This document shows, in pieces, positions 1-12,174 of a DNA stretch of 64,000 bases. The stretch's first letter is position 1. Every line of letters starts with the position of its first letter. The notes beneath the pieces were generated by a model. It was not told where the DNA came from. It saw only the letters and a program-made list of their open reading frames with translations, and did not search any database. The stretch comes from Microvelia longipes (Eukaryota > Arthropoda > Insecta > Hemiptera > Veliidae): NCBI GenBank assembly GCA_018340805.1, contig JACMZG010001913.1, forward strand, positions 7,375,006 through 7,439,005, read 5' to 3'. The position numbers and the translations under genes are program-made.

Positions 1-1
1 A

Positions 2-814
2 ATAAAAGGGAAAACGTGGAGGCCATCTAAAGCAGAAGTCTGCGCCTCATTCATAGGCACTATACCGGAGGCTAAAGATCTTGAGGAGTTTATCGAAAAA
101 CGAAAAGAACATGCTGCCATAGGAATATCCTTCCAACCAACCATTGTTTTGCAAGGCACAGCAACTAACGTACAACAGGTGTACTTGCAAGTTGGCAACG
201 TCCAATACAGTTTCCCTTCGCTAATCAAAGGAGTTGAGGTACTCTTCAAGATTTACCATGCAACAGGCGCCGAGTATCCCTTTGAAAGTAAGGTAATATG
301 GCTATTTATTCAAAAAGCATTTTTTCAATTGACTACTAAGTTTGACAGCGACCACAATTGTATTACGGAGTTAATGACTGACTTGGGCATAGTCAATAAC
401 CTCATAATGTTGATTTGCGGCGGTTGCCGGTTGAAATTCTGCACAATAAGAGCCTTGATGAGGCACATACAAGTGGATTGTAAGCCCTCTCAGATGTCTG
501 GCCTCTACAGGTGTGGCCAAGCAGGCTGCGTGAGGTATTACAGTTCTGCTAATTCCTTGAGGAAACATATCACAAAGCATACTGATCCTCAGGCCAGGAA
601 ATCATGTATAGCTGTGTCATCTGGCCCCAGAGGATGTTCTACGGGTGCCGAAGTGGAACCCAGAGGAATTAAGCAAACTGATGAACCTGTCTTCAACGAA
701 CTTGAAATGGAAAATTGTGAAGAGGTTGCAGTTTCACAACATGATACTGTAGAACCAGAAATACTTATGTCAGTAAGGAATGTCAGATTACTAATTATCT
801 TTCTAATTTCATAG
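2..814 (+). pseudogene. N-terminal part of transposase-type protein with C2H2 zinc fingers (open at window edge)
   Basis: The reading frame is open from base 2, so the true start lies outside the window, and it stops at 812-814. The first half contains a stretch around PFESKVIWLFIQKAFF (about 284-331) with no motif I can name. From about 408 come two zinc-finger-like units: an ICGGC... unit, and a classical C2H2 finger with C-x4-C ... H-x3-H (YRCGQAGC ... KHITKH) near 508-585. The second half is acidic and polar. Just before the stop, the neighbouring frame (from about 769) continues into the transposase core, so a one- or two-base indel near 760-780 probably breaks a single ORF. The zinc fingers would be the DNA-binding head. 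ATG at about 408 (MLICGG) is a possible separate start. Another reading is two adjacent ORFs fused by chance. The family call rests on remembered resemblance. Confidence 0.6.
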
Positions 815-2847
815 CTTCATTTTATGCCAATGTTGCAATACCTAGGTCAGTAGTCAAAAGTATTACATCCAATGTTAAGACCTTAATTTCTAACTGTTTA
901 ACTTTGGAACCAGAAGTAGGTTCTGATGATTTAATGACCCTATTAAATAAAAGTTTAACTCAATTCAATACTGAATATAAGTGTCTCAAACACTTTAAAG
1001 CATTAGGGACTTACATACCCCCAATTGAAATTTTCCTTACTCAAAGGCAAGAGACAAAAAGAACTGACGGAATTTACCACTTAACCCCTGCCTCAGTGAG
1101 CATGCAAATGGTTCCCATGGAACAGTTGCTTAAGGCTTTACTTTCAAAATCCTCAGTTATGTCAGATATCCTTAAATTTATTCGACAATTAGAGACAGAG
1201 TCAGATTTAACAATAAATTTCATGCAAGGTTCGCTATGGAAAGACATAGCTGCAAGTAGGCAGGCCTCAAAAACAAATTTAATATTGCCACTCATACTGT
1301 ACTTTGATGACTTTGAAACGGGTAACCCTTTAGGGAGCCATTCTGGCATCCACAAACTGGGTGGTGTTTATGTGTCATTGCCTTGTTTGCCTCCTCAGTA
1401 CTACTCAAAGTTGGACAGCATTTTGCTGGTCGCTCTTTTCCATTCAAAAGATAGAGAAACTTTAGGCAACGACGCAATTTTCAACCCCATAATAAAACAA
1501 TTAAAAGAACTTCAGAATAAAGGCATACAAGTTGAAACTGACGACTTTTTTGGCAATATTAAATTTGTTCTGGGAGCAATTGTTGGTGACAACCTAGGCA
1601 TTCATTCAATCCTTGGATTTGTAGAATCCTTTTCTGCTAATTTTCCGTGCCGTATTTGTAGAGTCCACAAAAAAGAAATGAAATATTTAATTTTTGAGAA
1701 GAGACTCTTCTTAGAAATTCTCTGAATTACACTGAGGATTTAAGTATTGCCAACTGCTCAATGACAGGGATCAAAGACGAATGTATTTGGCTCTCAATAG
1801 ACAATTTTGACTTATTCAAAAATGTAGGAGTTGATGTGATGCATGACATTTTAGAAGGCTGTGCCCGTTACATATTTTCATTCATATTAAAAGATTTGAT
1901 CCTCGATAATAAATGGTCTCCTTGGATACTATTAATAGTAGAATCTTTGCTTTCGATTACGGTCCTGACACTAATTCAAAACCGTTGGGTTTGACAATAG
2001 AAAACGGTTCCATCCAAGTTCGTATGTCAGCATCCGAAATGCTGACATTTATACGCTACTTTGGCCTCTTAACGGGTGACTTGTTACCACGAGGGTATCC
2101 CATTTGGCAACTGTACGTAGTTTTGAGGCAAGTGCTGGATATCCTCCTTGATAAATCGCCGCGTCCAGGGACAAGTGACGTATTGGCAGCTGCCATAAGT
2201 GAACTTAATCAACTTTACATTGACCTCGCGAAATGCACAATGAAACCAAAATTCCATTTCCTTACTCACTATCCGGCCATGTTGGACAGATTTGGTCCGC
2301 TATGTCATATTTGGTCCATGAGATTTGAGGCCAAACATAGAATTTCGAAAATAGTTGCCCGGTCCTCTTCCAGTAGGATAAATATTTGTAAGACAATTGC
2401 CATTAGAAATCAATTATACTTTAACGCTTTTCTCTTGCAAAACAAAAACTTCTCTTTGAATGAGTTAAAATGGGGTCTTCTTAGAGCAGTTCCTACATCC
2501 AACTTTGAGCCGGTCCAGCGCTTTGCCATGAACAATTAAAATTGGCAAAGTGGCTTTATTGGACAATGTTTATAGGGTGTCGTAGTTACTGGTGACGTCT
2601 CAGAGTCCACAAATTTACCTGTATTTTATGTAATGCTGAAGTATTTTCAGTTGATTGTAAAGCACTGTTGTGGTGTCAATGTCTCACCACTGTTGACTTT
2701 GATGAGCATTTCCATGCCTATAGGGTAACTCAAAACTCACAAACGTCCTACATTTGGCTAGAAAATTTGTATTCACCCATTCCCAACAACTTAACTACAT
2801 TAACCAATGGTTTTACTTATGTGACTTTGCGAAGTCCAATTACTTAG
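769..2847 (+). pseudogene. Frameshifted DDE-type transposase (CACTA/EnSpm-like)
   Basis: One protein can be followed across four frame segments: about 769-1725, about 1701-1994, 1913-2539 and 2596-2847, so at least three further shifts interrupt it. Landmarks in order are YFDDFETGNPLGSHSGIHKL (about 1300-1360), GDNLGIHSILGFVESF with FPCRICR (about 1585-1665), TGIKDECIW, VDVMHDILEG (about 1830-1860), MSASEM and RYFGLLTGDLLP (about 2026-2090), FHFLTHYPAM with WSMRFEAKHR (about 2250-2340), then FDEHFHAY and a C-terminal YVTLRSPI before a stop at 2845-2847. Conserved Asp residues in the first two blocks and the DxMHD block fit a DDE nuclease that cuts and pastes DNA. I recognise this as a widespread animal transposase resembling CACTA/EnSpm. 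The superfamily assignment is inference. An intact domesticated gene spoiled by sequencing errors cannot be excluded. Confidence 0.72.
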
Positions 2848-2951
2848 TTTCCATATTGAAATTTATTTCATTACTAACTTCTAAGTAATTTACTATGTAA
2901 TAATACTAAATGTATTATAGTTAAGATATAAATATTATTTAACTATACTCA

Positions 2952-3170
2952 GTAAATTAAAAGATGGCAACTGACTCAAAAGTCTGAGATATATATGTCA
3001 CTCAATAAAATCAGTAAACATGGTAGAAAAAATACAACACATACTAATGTAGTATTTAACAAAAACTTTAATAATGCAGTGTTGCATTCTCTTTAATGTT
3101 ATACTATTTTATTGTATCGATTGACATATATATCTCAGACTTCAGAGTCAGCTGTCATCTTTTAATTTAC
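2952..3170. repeat. Imperfect inverted repeat downstream of the transposase
   Basis: Arms of about 50 bp at 2952-3000 and 3119-3170 share TCTGAGATATATATGTCA and its complement, separated by an AT-rich loop of about 120 bp. Related AT-rich direct repeats (AAGATATAAATATTA) flank both arms. It could be a small MITE or the sub-terminal region of the transposase-bearing element. The rest of 2848-3784 is AT-rich with no coding signal. Confidence 0.55.
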
Positions 3171-3780
3171 ATAGTACAATATACTGTTAAGAAATGTATT
3201 TTAGTAAAGATATAAATATTACTTAAGTACTATACAGTTAAGAAATGTATATACAAAGTTAAGAAATGTATTATAGTGAAGTGATGTATAATAATATAGT
3301 TATATTGTATTGTACAGGAAAGTAATTATGTTACAGTACAGTTGTTAACTAACGTATACTTAATTATAACTGAAATAATATCACTGAAAAATTCTGTTGT
3401 ATTAATTAATAAATAAACTTGATTGTATGTATATATGTCTTACTTCATTTTTTCTTATTTCTTATTTAATAACTTCATAACATTTTAAAAATTTGAATAT
3501 TTAAATAATAAAAAAAGATTTCGTATTTTTATTGTGATATTAATTATGATTGTAACAAAAGGATTATCTAAAATTGCACATGAAATTTTTTTTTCTATTT
3601 TTATTGTATATTAGCTATGATAAAAAAGGATTATCTACAATTATTTATGATTGTAGATAATCATATTGTTTTGACATGGATTGTTTGAATTGTATTGTTA
3701 TATTTTTAGTATAAAATAAAAATTAGTTATCCAAATTTTTCAAATTTTCTTATCTATTAAATACCCACACCATATTACTT

Positions 3781-4085
<305 letters not shown>

Positions 4086-4260
4086 TACTGTAGAGACGAC
4101 TAGAAAATATAGAAGAGGCTACTAGAAATTATGGTAGAGGCTACTAGAAATTATAGAAGAGGCTACTAGAAATTAGTAGAGGCTACTAGAAATTATGGTA
4201 GAGGCTACTAGAAATTATAGAAGAGGCTACTAGAAATTAGTAGAGGCTACTAGAAAATTT
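4086..4260. repeat. 20-22 bp minisatellite
   Basis: About eight units of GAGGCTACTAGAAATTA with alternating 3-5 bp tails (TAGAA, GTA, TGGTA). The ACTAGAAA core is shared with the preceding 43-bp unit, so this array probably arose from it. Confidence 0.85.
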
Positions 4261-4828
4261 AGTAGCGCTACTAGAATATATAGTTGCTGGCAACAGAATA
4301 TATAGTTGTTGGCAGCAGAATTGTTATGTAGATGCAAGAGAATATGGGATGCGCCAACTAGAAGTTCTAGTAGAGTCAACAAGAAGTTACTTGGGTTTGA
4401 CTCAAAAATTCTTTGCACCTAACTAAAAGGTTTAGTTGTACCTAAGCACCACTCAGTATTTCCAACTGTACGGCTTACACTGCCCCTTACAACACACTAG
4501 TTCGACCTACTAAATTCGTTCAGTTGGCGTTACTATGTTTAGTTCCTTCTACTAAACAACCTTAACAAATGTTTAGTTAAAGTAACTTGATCCTTTAGCT
4601 ATGTCCAATAAATGTTTATTTGACTCAACTGAAAGTACTTAACTGAAACCTTTAGCTGATACCAACAAACTCCTTTAACTAAAATATTTAGTTGAATTCG
4701 CAAAATGCCTTTAACTAAATCTGTTCTGTTGGATTAGCTATATTCTAGTTGTCCTTAGATCTACTGAATTTTCTGTTTGCGACCAATGTTTTTCCTATTG
4801 CTCCTACACGGAATTTTTTCTCAGTGTA
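4261..4828. repeat. Decayed tract of short palindromic AACTAAA/TTTAGTT motifs
   Basis: No gene is seen. The motif pair AACTAAA...TTTAGTT recurs every 40-60 bp with strong divergence (for example AACTAAAAGGTTTAGTTG near 4421). It looks like an old, eroded palindromic satellite linking the arrays on either side. Confidence 0.5.
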
Positions 4829-4985
4829 CCAACAAAATAGTTGGTATAGTTGGTAATACTAATTGGTTTACCAACTATACCAACAAAATAGTTGGTATAG
4901 TTGGTAATACTAATTGTTTTACCAACTATACCAACAAAATAGTTGGTATAGTTGGTAATACTAATTGTTTTACCAACATGCGGAG
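4829..4985. repeat. 51-bp hairpin minisatellite, three copies
   Basis: Three copies with a 51-bp period. Each unit holds ACCAACTATACCAAC, a 6-nt loop, and GTTGGTATAGTTGGT, a perfect 15-bp stem; the first copy is cut short. Because 51 is divisible by three, a 76-codon frame reads through as a 17-residue repeat. That is a by-product of the period and is not evidence of a gene. Confidence 0.9.
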
Positions 4986-5431
4986 TAAAAAAAACTTACT
5001 TCACTGATTCTAAACATGTAAATCTTACTTTAAAAAACAAGTTGTAGACAAATAAATTTTCCTTTCTTCGGACGAAAGAGAAAAAAAACCAATTCCGACT
5101 CAATCCACGCATTCATTTGTGTAAACAATTCTAATAATTTATCATTAACCCCTACTTAACATGTTTGTCCGTATCTTCACAAAAACTAATTAATACTCAT
5201 TTATCCGACTAAATCCTTCTCGTTGTATCTTGTTATACAAATCAAGTATCAGCTTATTTCAAACCAATTAAACCCAAGAATTGGGAAAAAGGAACTAAGT
5301 AACGGACCAACAGGAATAAAATAAAAGTAGTAATAATTATAGGGTTTTATTGGCACCTCTCAAAACCAAATAAAAATAATTTTTAGTTTCGTTATTTATT
5401 GCCTATTTATCGATTTAAAAAAAGATACTAA

Positions 5432-5484
<53 letters not shown>

Positions 5485-6034
5485 TATTGACACAAGGTAA
5501 ATTAATAGGAATAAATCAAATATAAAAACTCCCAATAAAACCTTTTAACTGGTGTAATCGCCTGTTTACTTTAGAAAAATATTATTTTTCAATTTTTTTT
5601 TTTATACAGAGTTCATCTTAAATCGACACCCCCGGCACGAAGAAAAAAAATATAAATATAATTGAGGCGCTTTTAGTGCTCCTCCTACAATCCAATAGTT
5701 TTTTTTTTAAGTCAAATCAACAATTTAAATTATATTTTAGCTCCAAGCCTTTTATATGTTTGGATTAAGAATTTGGTGGGTAGGGATGAATTGATAATAA
5801 TTATAGTTTTAAAAGAATTGATAGATCTATAAAATATTTTTTTGAAGAACATTTCTTCATAATAGAGCTTTAATATTTTGGATTTTTTATTTTTTTGAAT
5901 CAATTTCTAAAGACTAATGTAGGTTTTTGAGTATATTTGTTGAAATTTGTTTTTGAGTTAAAGGTGTGCAAGCAATGCTTCCATTACTACAATTTAATCT
6001 CTTTGAATGTTATGCTGGGAAGAGAATGTTTTCA
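4986..6034. other. AT-rich intergenic stretch with a 50-base poly(T)
   Basis: No coding signal. A poly(T) run of about 50 bases lies at 5434-5483. It may be the reversed poly(A) tail of a retroposon, but no body is recognisable next to it. The rest is AT-rich single-copy-looking sequence. Confidence 0.6.
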
Positions 6035-6835
6035 AATATGAATCGATATGCTGAACTTATAATCGATGTACTTACATATGTAGATAGATGTGCAGATAGA
6101 TCTGCAAATAGATAGTTCGATGAACTTAGAATAGATATGCTGAACTTATAATCGATTTACTTAGATATGTAGATAGATATGCAGATAGGTATGTAAATAG
6201 ATAGTTCAATGAACTTAGAATCGATATGCTGATCATATAATCGATTTACTTAGGTATAAAAATCTATCTATATAATCATATGTAGCATAATTTATCATGT
6301 AGATAGATTATGCTATAGACATATAGATGATGCATAATCTATATGTAGATAGATATGCAGATAGATATGTAAATAGATAGTTCGATGAACTTAGAATCGA
6401 TATGCTGGTCTTATAATTGATGTACTTAGATATGTAGATAGATATGCAGATAGGTATGTAAATAGATAGTTCGATGAACTTAGAATCAATATGCTGAACT
6501 TATAATCGATGTACGTAGATATATAGATAGATATGTAAATAGATAGTTCGATGACCTTAGAATCAATATGCTGAACTTATAATCGATGTACTTAGATATG
6601 TAGATAGATATGCAGATAGATATGTAAATAGATAGTTCGATTATCTTAGAATCGATATGCTGAACTTATAATCGATGTACTTATAGATATGTAAATAGAT
6701 ATGCAGATAGGTATGTAAATAGATAGTTCGATGAACTTAAAATCGATATGCAGAACTTATAATCGATGTACTTAGTTATGTAGATAGATATGTAAATAGA
6801 TTGTTCGATGAACTAAGAATCGTTATGTAGAATCC
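6035..6835. repeat. 89-bp minisatellite rich in GATA
   Basis: About eight or nine units of 88-91 bp. Each holds TAGATAGATATGCAGATAG, GTAAATAGATAGTTCGATGA and AATCGATATGCTGAACTTAT. One unit (near 6240-6350) carries extra GATA-rich sequence and one is shortened. Confidence 0.9.
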
Positions 6836-7011
6836 CTATGTCCAACCGTGGACATATATTAGTTCCTCACATTACTAGTTTATATAAGTAGCATACTGCC
6901 ACGATATAAGCGAATATTCAAATGTATTAGTCCACGTGATTTGTTTACATTATGTTATATATGTTAATCAAAAACACCGGAAATAATACAGTTTATAAAA
7001 TGTTACTTCGT

Positions 7012-7260
7012 AATATTAACACTAACAACGTCTTTCCACTAATTTAATATTTATTTTGCAGAGCCTGCTTTCGGCGATAGTGCTATCTGCAGTGCCGTGG
7101 CGAGATGTTGTGTCTTTCAATTCATGGAATCTGACAGCCAGATTCCATGAATTGAAAGACACAAGATCTCGCCACGGCACTGCAGATGGCATTATTGCCG
7201 AAAGCAGGCTCTGAGAAATAAATATTAAATTAGTGGAAAGACGTTGTTGGTGTTAATATT
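7012..7260. repeat. Near-perfect 250-bp palindrome (fold-back)
   Basis: The left arm 7012-7133 and right arm 7138-7260 are nearly exact reverse complements around a 4-nt centre (7134-7137). They share GAGCCTGCTTTCGGC, CAGTGCCGTGGCGAGAT and TCTTTCAATTCATGGAATCTG cut to its halves. The arms are more GC-rich than the surroundings. A transcript would fold into one hairpin of about 120 bp. It is either a fold-back transposon or an hpRNA-type locus. No target-site duplication is evident. Confidence 0.9.
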
Positions 7261-7539
7261 GTAGAAAATTCCACTGCGCTTACTGAAGTTATGTTACTTC
7301 GTATTTATTAACCATACATAGCAGTACATGTGTAGAAAATTTAAAGCCCGATCTAAACACTTTATGTTTGTGGGGTCATTACTGTGGGTAAATAACGTCA
7401 CTCATATTTCATTAACAATGAGTTTAATGGAAAATCAGTTAAAAGTCAAGGTTAATTTTTGGATCTAGTTTCATTTTGATCAGAGAAAGCGTTCGTAAAT
7501 TATCCTGTTCCATATAAATGTCTAGGAACAAAAATCCCA

Positions 7540-7542
<3 letters not shown>

Positions 7543-7615
<73 letters not shown>
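7543..7615. repeat. (TA)n microsatellite
   Basis: A TA run broken by two AATATA interruptions. Confidence 0.97.
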
Positions 7616-7617
<2 letters not shown>

Positions 7618-7779
7618 CTACCCCCTCCATGACACCAATCTCTAGAGCTCATCTTTTCTTCTGAAATTCGTTTTAAAATGTAAACCTAAAAAATATCCAG
7701 GTCTCTCGTTTAGTTTAGAAACAAAATGTCTTCTATAGCATTTAGACTCATATCGTAGAACGTAGAACACTATCGTATA

Positions 7780-7875
7780 TCTATGGGTGTTAGCAAAAAG
7801 GGCCCAAGACGTGGCCTTCTTGCTATATCATCCATCACTTTTCATTAATTACTGTCACTATCATCATGTTCTCTT
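7780..7875 (+). repeat. Fragment of the 55-kb SINE family tail
   Basis: GCAAAAAGGGCCCAAGACGT and GGCCTTCTTGCTA followed by ACTGTCACTATCATCAT match the end of the SINE at 55142-55730 (GCAAAAAGGGCCCAACAACG ... TACTATCACT). Only the last ~100 bp are present. The flanks 7616-7779 and 7876-8788 show no gene. Confidence 0.65.
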
Positions 7876-8788
7876 TGATTCCAATTCAAGTTCCAAAAAA
7901 AAGGGACATAACAGCTACAGATTTTATCATAAGCACGAAGGAAAAACTAAATATCTATTTAAGAATCGAAGAACAAGATTTTAAAGACCGTTCTTCTAAA
8001 AAATTATTAATTTACTTTTAGTTCTGTTACCATTTTAGTATTATTTAAATTATATCAAATTAGTTTGGGAGATGTTCATCCTCTAACTACCTAGAATTTA
8101 AAAGGGGTCTCTCTTCGCTGATGATATAAGTGTGGGGTATTACCTTTTTAAAAAAGAATATCCCTATCATTTTTTACTGACAGAACGAATTATAGGGTTT
8201 GGACAAACAGAAATACAGTTGCCTAAAGCTAATTTCATTTCGGTTCGAAAATTATAAACATTAATTTATTTTTTTGAAACTATTTCTTAACTTTTTTTCT
8301 TAACTTTGATTTGATTCAAATTTGTCAGGTAAATAAGTATGGAAGGCGGAAATGAAACGTTAAGTAGGTAGAACGAAATAAGTGTTAAACAATTTAAAAA
8401 AAAATTAGTTAAAATATGATTATTTAATTAAAGCTTTATGGTTTGAACACCTACTGTAGGTAGGTAAGAGTTTATAATTTTAAAAACAGATTTAATAAAA
8501 ATAATAATTCGTATTATTTTATTGTCATGAATGATTATAGGAAACTTGAAAGCTTGTCTCTTGGAGCTCGACTTAAAACGACTTGAAGAAAAACTTAAAG
8601 GGAGCGATTTGGAGCTGGACCAGATGAACTGATCCCCGACGCAGAGTGTATAAGGTAGATATATATTTATATTAATTTTCATCAGGGACTTGACGCTTAT
8701 GGGAGGGGGTAGGGGGGTGTGGAATCGATTTCGTTTGGTTTCCTGATACCGAATATATATGTCCAATAAGAAAAGAATTTACACACAT

Positions 8789-8802
8789 ATACTATACATA
8801 CA

Positions 8803-8859
<57 letters not shown>

Positions 8860-8881
8860 TATATATAATAATATATATATA
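8789..8881. repeat. (TA)n microsatellite
   Basis: A TA tract with CATATA and AATA interruptions, directly abutting the left arm of the next fold-back. Confidence 0.96.
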
Positions 8882-9262
8882 ATTAATGCTAAGGTGGGCA
8901 CTAAGAGGAATAAAATAACTACTGCTGTCTACAATACACTATATTTCGCCCTCTACCTCAGGGCATATTCATGTAATAATAAATTTCTAGCATCTTAATG
9001 CTAATTGTCAATAGATTAAAATTTTTAAACAAACAAATAAAAATGGCAAAAAACTGTATGAAGCATGAACAAGTGAGTAATAAATACTCACTTTAATTTT
9101 ATTGTTTTTAAAATTTTTAATCTTTATGACAATTAGCATAAGATGCTAGAAATTAATTATTACATGAATATGCCCTGAGGTAGAGGCGAAATATAGTGTA
9201 TTAGTAGACAGCAGTAGTTATTTTATTCCCTTAGTGCCCAACCTTAGCATTAATATAATTAA
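8882..9262. mobile_element. FamC fold-back element, copy 1
   Basis: Arms of about 150 bp (8882-9032 and 9103-9262) surround a 70-bp centre. Both carry ACTATATTTCGCC...CTAC, CAGGGCATATTCATGTAAT and ATGCTAATTGTCA or complements. The long arms and lack of a coding frame fit a non-autonomous fold-back/MITE. It shares its GC-richer core with the element at 18650-18917. Confidence 0.85.
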
Positions 9263-10141
9263 TATGAGGAACAACAAAAGAAAATATTAATATATATTTG
9301 TGTGTGTGTACAGCAACTTTGTATTGTAGACTTCGTATGTATTAATTTTTCCATGTACTTCACAGCTCAGTTTTATCTTTTACTGTCCATTACCGTAACC
9401 TGCGTTATCAGCAATTGGTGATCAAGGTGGCCAATAGTAATCCTTCAATGAATTAACGTTATTTTCACTATATTTTCTTTAAGACAGCAGCAACTTAGTT
9501 TGGTCTACTTCATATATATTTATTTCTCCTTCTAATTCTTTCCTCAGTTTCTTAATAATTAAAAGAATATATATAATCTAAGATAATCACTTCAGCAAAT
9601 CTCCAGATCAACAATTATACTCTAAGAAGTGTTTGAATTTTTGAGTGTTTGAATTTTTAACCGTTTTATAACCTTTTCGTCATTTATAAATATCTTTAAA
9701 AAAACAAATTTAAAACATCTCGTTATTCCGAAGGCAAAAGAAGGTTCTATTTGTTACCATATTATGCTGATCGATAGCCAATTAGACGAATCGTTATAAA
9801 GGCAACTCTTTTCATTGCAGTTCAGGCGAATAAACTTAGGTAAAAATTCAGTTAAAGTGTCGACTGGACGTTTCTTCAACAGTCTTTTTGTTATGCATTA
9901 TTCAAAAAGTTTAAGCCAAGTCATCCCTAAGAACAAAGACAGGTTTGCTGCTATTGTATGCATCAGTATCTCGTCAAGGAACGAGTTTTTCTCAAAACAT
10001 GTGTTTTTAGCACTTAGATTCTTTTAATACTGGAATATCTCTTCTTGAATAGAATTCTTGAAATTTTTTTCTCAATGGTAATTGCGTATGAAGAGAACAA
10101 TTTAGAGACAGCGAATTTCCTTTAGATAAAAGAAAAACCGC
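9263..10141. other. No recognisable feature
   Basis: AT-rich sequence with stop codons in all frames beyond short chance ORFs. A short GT run occurs at about 9299-9308. No repeat shared with the rest of the window was noticed. Confidence 0.5.
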
Positions 10142-10226
<85 letters not shown>

Positions 10227-10234
10227 TATATATA
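10142..10234. repeat. (TA)n microsatellite
   Basis: A TA tract with AATA and TTATATTA interruptions. Confidence 0.97.
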
Positions 10235-10369
10235 AGATGAGCTTAACAGAAATAGAGGGAGGACGGAATATATACATATATATTTCTAACGAACAGATTA
10301 TATTATTATATTTATATAGTATTATTATTTATATTATATATTATTTATGTAGTATATTTTTTAAATCCA

Positions 10370-10490
10370 TCATGGTACAAAATCAACCTTGGTAGGACAC
10401 AAGCCCTTTTGTCAATCAGGTTGTTTTGACGGTTTGATGAGTCAGCAAAATATTTTAAAACATTGTAAAATTCAAGGTTACTTTTTTTGA
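10370..10490. repeat. FamG dispersed repeat, copy 1
   Basis: ATCAACCTT, GGACAC and GAGTCAGCAAAAT in the same order and spacing recur at 59815-59950. It sits immediately before a FamB fold-back. Nature unknown. Confidence 0.55.
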
Positions 10491-10865
10491 CGCAATATAA
10501 TTGTGCGAGAGACACCAAGGAAATGTGACAAGCAAAATGCAATGCTACATCTTTTGCTTGCCATGCATGATGGCGGAAAGAGAGCACCGCTCGTCTCTGG
10601 TAAATACTTCACATTATATTCTTCGGAATTAATTGAAGGTCAGAGTGAGTTCAGGCTCTGTCGGCGCCCTGATGAGTTAGACGTAACGAAACAGAGTTGG
10701 ACATGACATTATGTCGAGCCATCAATGATGACGAATGTCGAATAATAGAACAGTTCCCAGATGTAGCATTGCATTTTGCTTGTTACATTTCCTTGGTCTC
10801 TCGCACAATTATATTGTGTCAACTATTCATGTTTTGCAAAACTCGGTAGTATCAAAATGATATAT
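10491..10865. mobile_element. FamB fold-back element, copy 1
   Basis: The left arm (about 10494-10548) reads AATATAATTGTGCGAGAGAC and AAGCAAAATGCAATGCTACAT. The right arm (about 10760-10822) is its complement. The centre carries CTCTGTCGGCGCCCTGATGA and GTTAGACGTAACGAAACAGA. The right end extends through TTTTGCAAAACTCGGTAGTATC. The left arm is rearranged relative to the copy near 24.4 kb. It is non-autonomous with no ORF. Confidence 0.85.
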
Positions 10866-11451
10866 GTTACTTTTTTTGCCGGGAAATAGATCTAAATTAT
10901 AGGATAAAGTAGGATAGGACTTAATTAATTATATAGACTTATTATATTAATTAATCTTAATTAATAAAGGACTCTCGATCTAGGAGATTTATCTCCTACT
11001 GATTATACTCCTACAAATTATTAATTAAACATAAATATACAAGCACAATATGTTTTTAAATAATCACACATTGTAAAAAATATTATTGTAATGTATTTTA
11101 CGTGTTGAGTAGGGCCTTAGGAAATCAAATATGGTGAGTTTCGAAGTACCCCCGTATCCGATTTTTTTACATACATAACTTCAAAATTACATTTTGTCAA
11201 TTAAAATTGATCAAATATTTTTTTTTTTTATAAGCTAACACAATTTGATAATCACTTTTAATTGGAAAATGTAACGAATTCCGAGCTAAATAATTTTAAA
11301 GAGCCATTAATTTGTGCTAACAGTTTATTTTAAAAGGGGCTCAAAACGGATCTGTTGGTTCTCACAGTGCTTCCTCCTTTTAAAGAAAATATGTATTGCG
11401 GAAGATATAAATTTATATTTGTATCTTATTTATTTGTACTTATGTTCAAAT
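10866..11451. other. AT-rich spacer with a FamA tail fragment
   Basis: No gene. At about 11130-11168 a short piece (GTTTCGAAGTACCCCCGTAT, then CCGATTTTTTT) matches the 3' end of the FamA repeat in the plus orientation. The remainder is AT-rich. Confidence 0.5.
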
Positions 11452-11457
11452 AATATA

Positions 11458-11500
<43 letters not shown>

Positions 11501-11518
11501 TAATATATATTATATATA

Positions 11519-11591
<73 letters not shown>

Positions 11592-11592
11592 G
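11452..11592. repeat. (TA)n microsatellite block
   Basis: TA tracts repeatedly broken by TTATA/AATA. The 140-codon frame over it (I/Y-rich) is a translation of the microsatellite. Confidence 0.97.
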
Positions 11593-11649
11593 ACGTTGAA
11601 ATTTGATACGCATGTACTCGTAAAAGACCATCAAATCTGTCAAGTTTCA

Positions 11650-12136
11650 TTTATTATAGACCAAGAGCCCATGGGTGTTTTGTTAATAAAAAGTGTAATG
11701 GCTGGAACACCAGTATACCATACGGTATTTTCGTAAATACCTTCCTGAACAAGGATCTGCAATTGTACCGACTCGTATCGGATGGCGTCCAGGCAGAACG
11801 CACTTTACAGGTCAAATTTACACCCAAGTTAACAAAAACAGTGTAATGGCTGGAACCGGTCTCAATCTTTCGTAAATACCTTCCTGAACAAGGATCTGCA
11901 AGTCTGCCGACTCGTATCGGATGGGTGTCCCAGGTAGAACCTTTGACCCCTAAAGTGCGTTCTGCCTGATGGGACACCCATCCGATAAGAGTCGGCAGAA
12001 TTGCAGATCCTTGTTCAGGAAGATATTTACGAAAAATTGAGACCGGTTCCAACCATTACACTTTTTAACAAAACACAATTAACAAAATTAATCAACACAA
12101 TTAACAAAACACCCCTGGGCTCTTGGTCTATTATTG
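11650..12136. mobile_element. Nested fold-back element
   Basis: The outer arms are TAGACCAAGAGCCCATGGG (11657-) and its complement ending near 12130. Inside lies a second long palindrome centred near 11950 (AAACAGTGTAATGGCTGGAA, CCTTCCTGAACAAGGATCTG, CGACTCGTATCGGATGGG). The segment with GTGTAATGGCTGGAAC and CCTTCCTGAACAAGG is also present as a direct duplicate in the left part (11690-11780). Three related arms therefore occur in one element. No coding capacity. Confidence 0.85.
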
Positions 12137-12174
12137 ACATTAGTATCATTTCTATTAGATGAAAAAATAAATTT

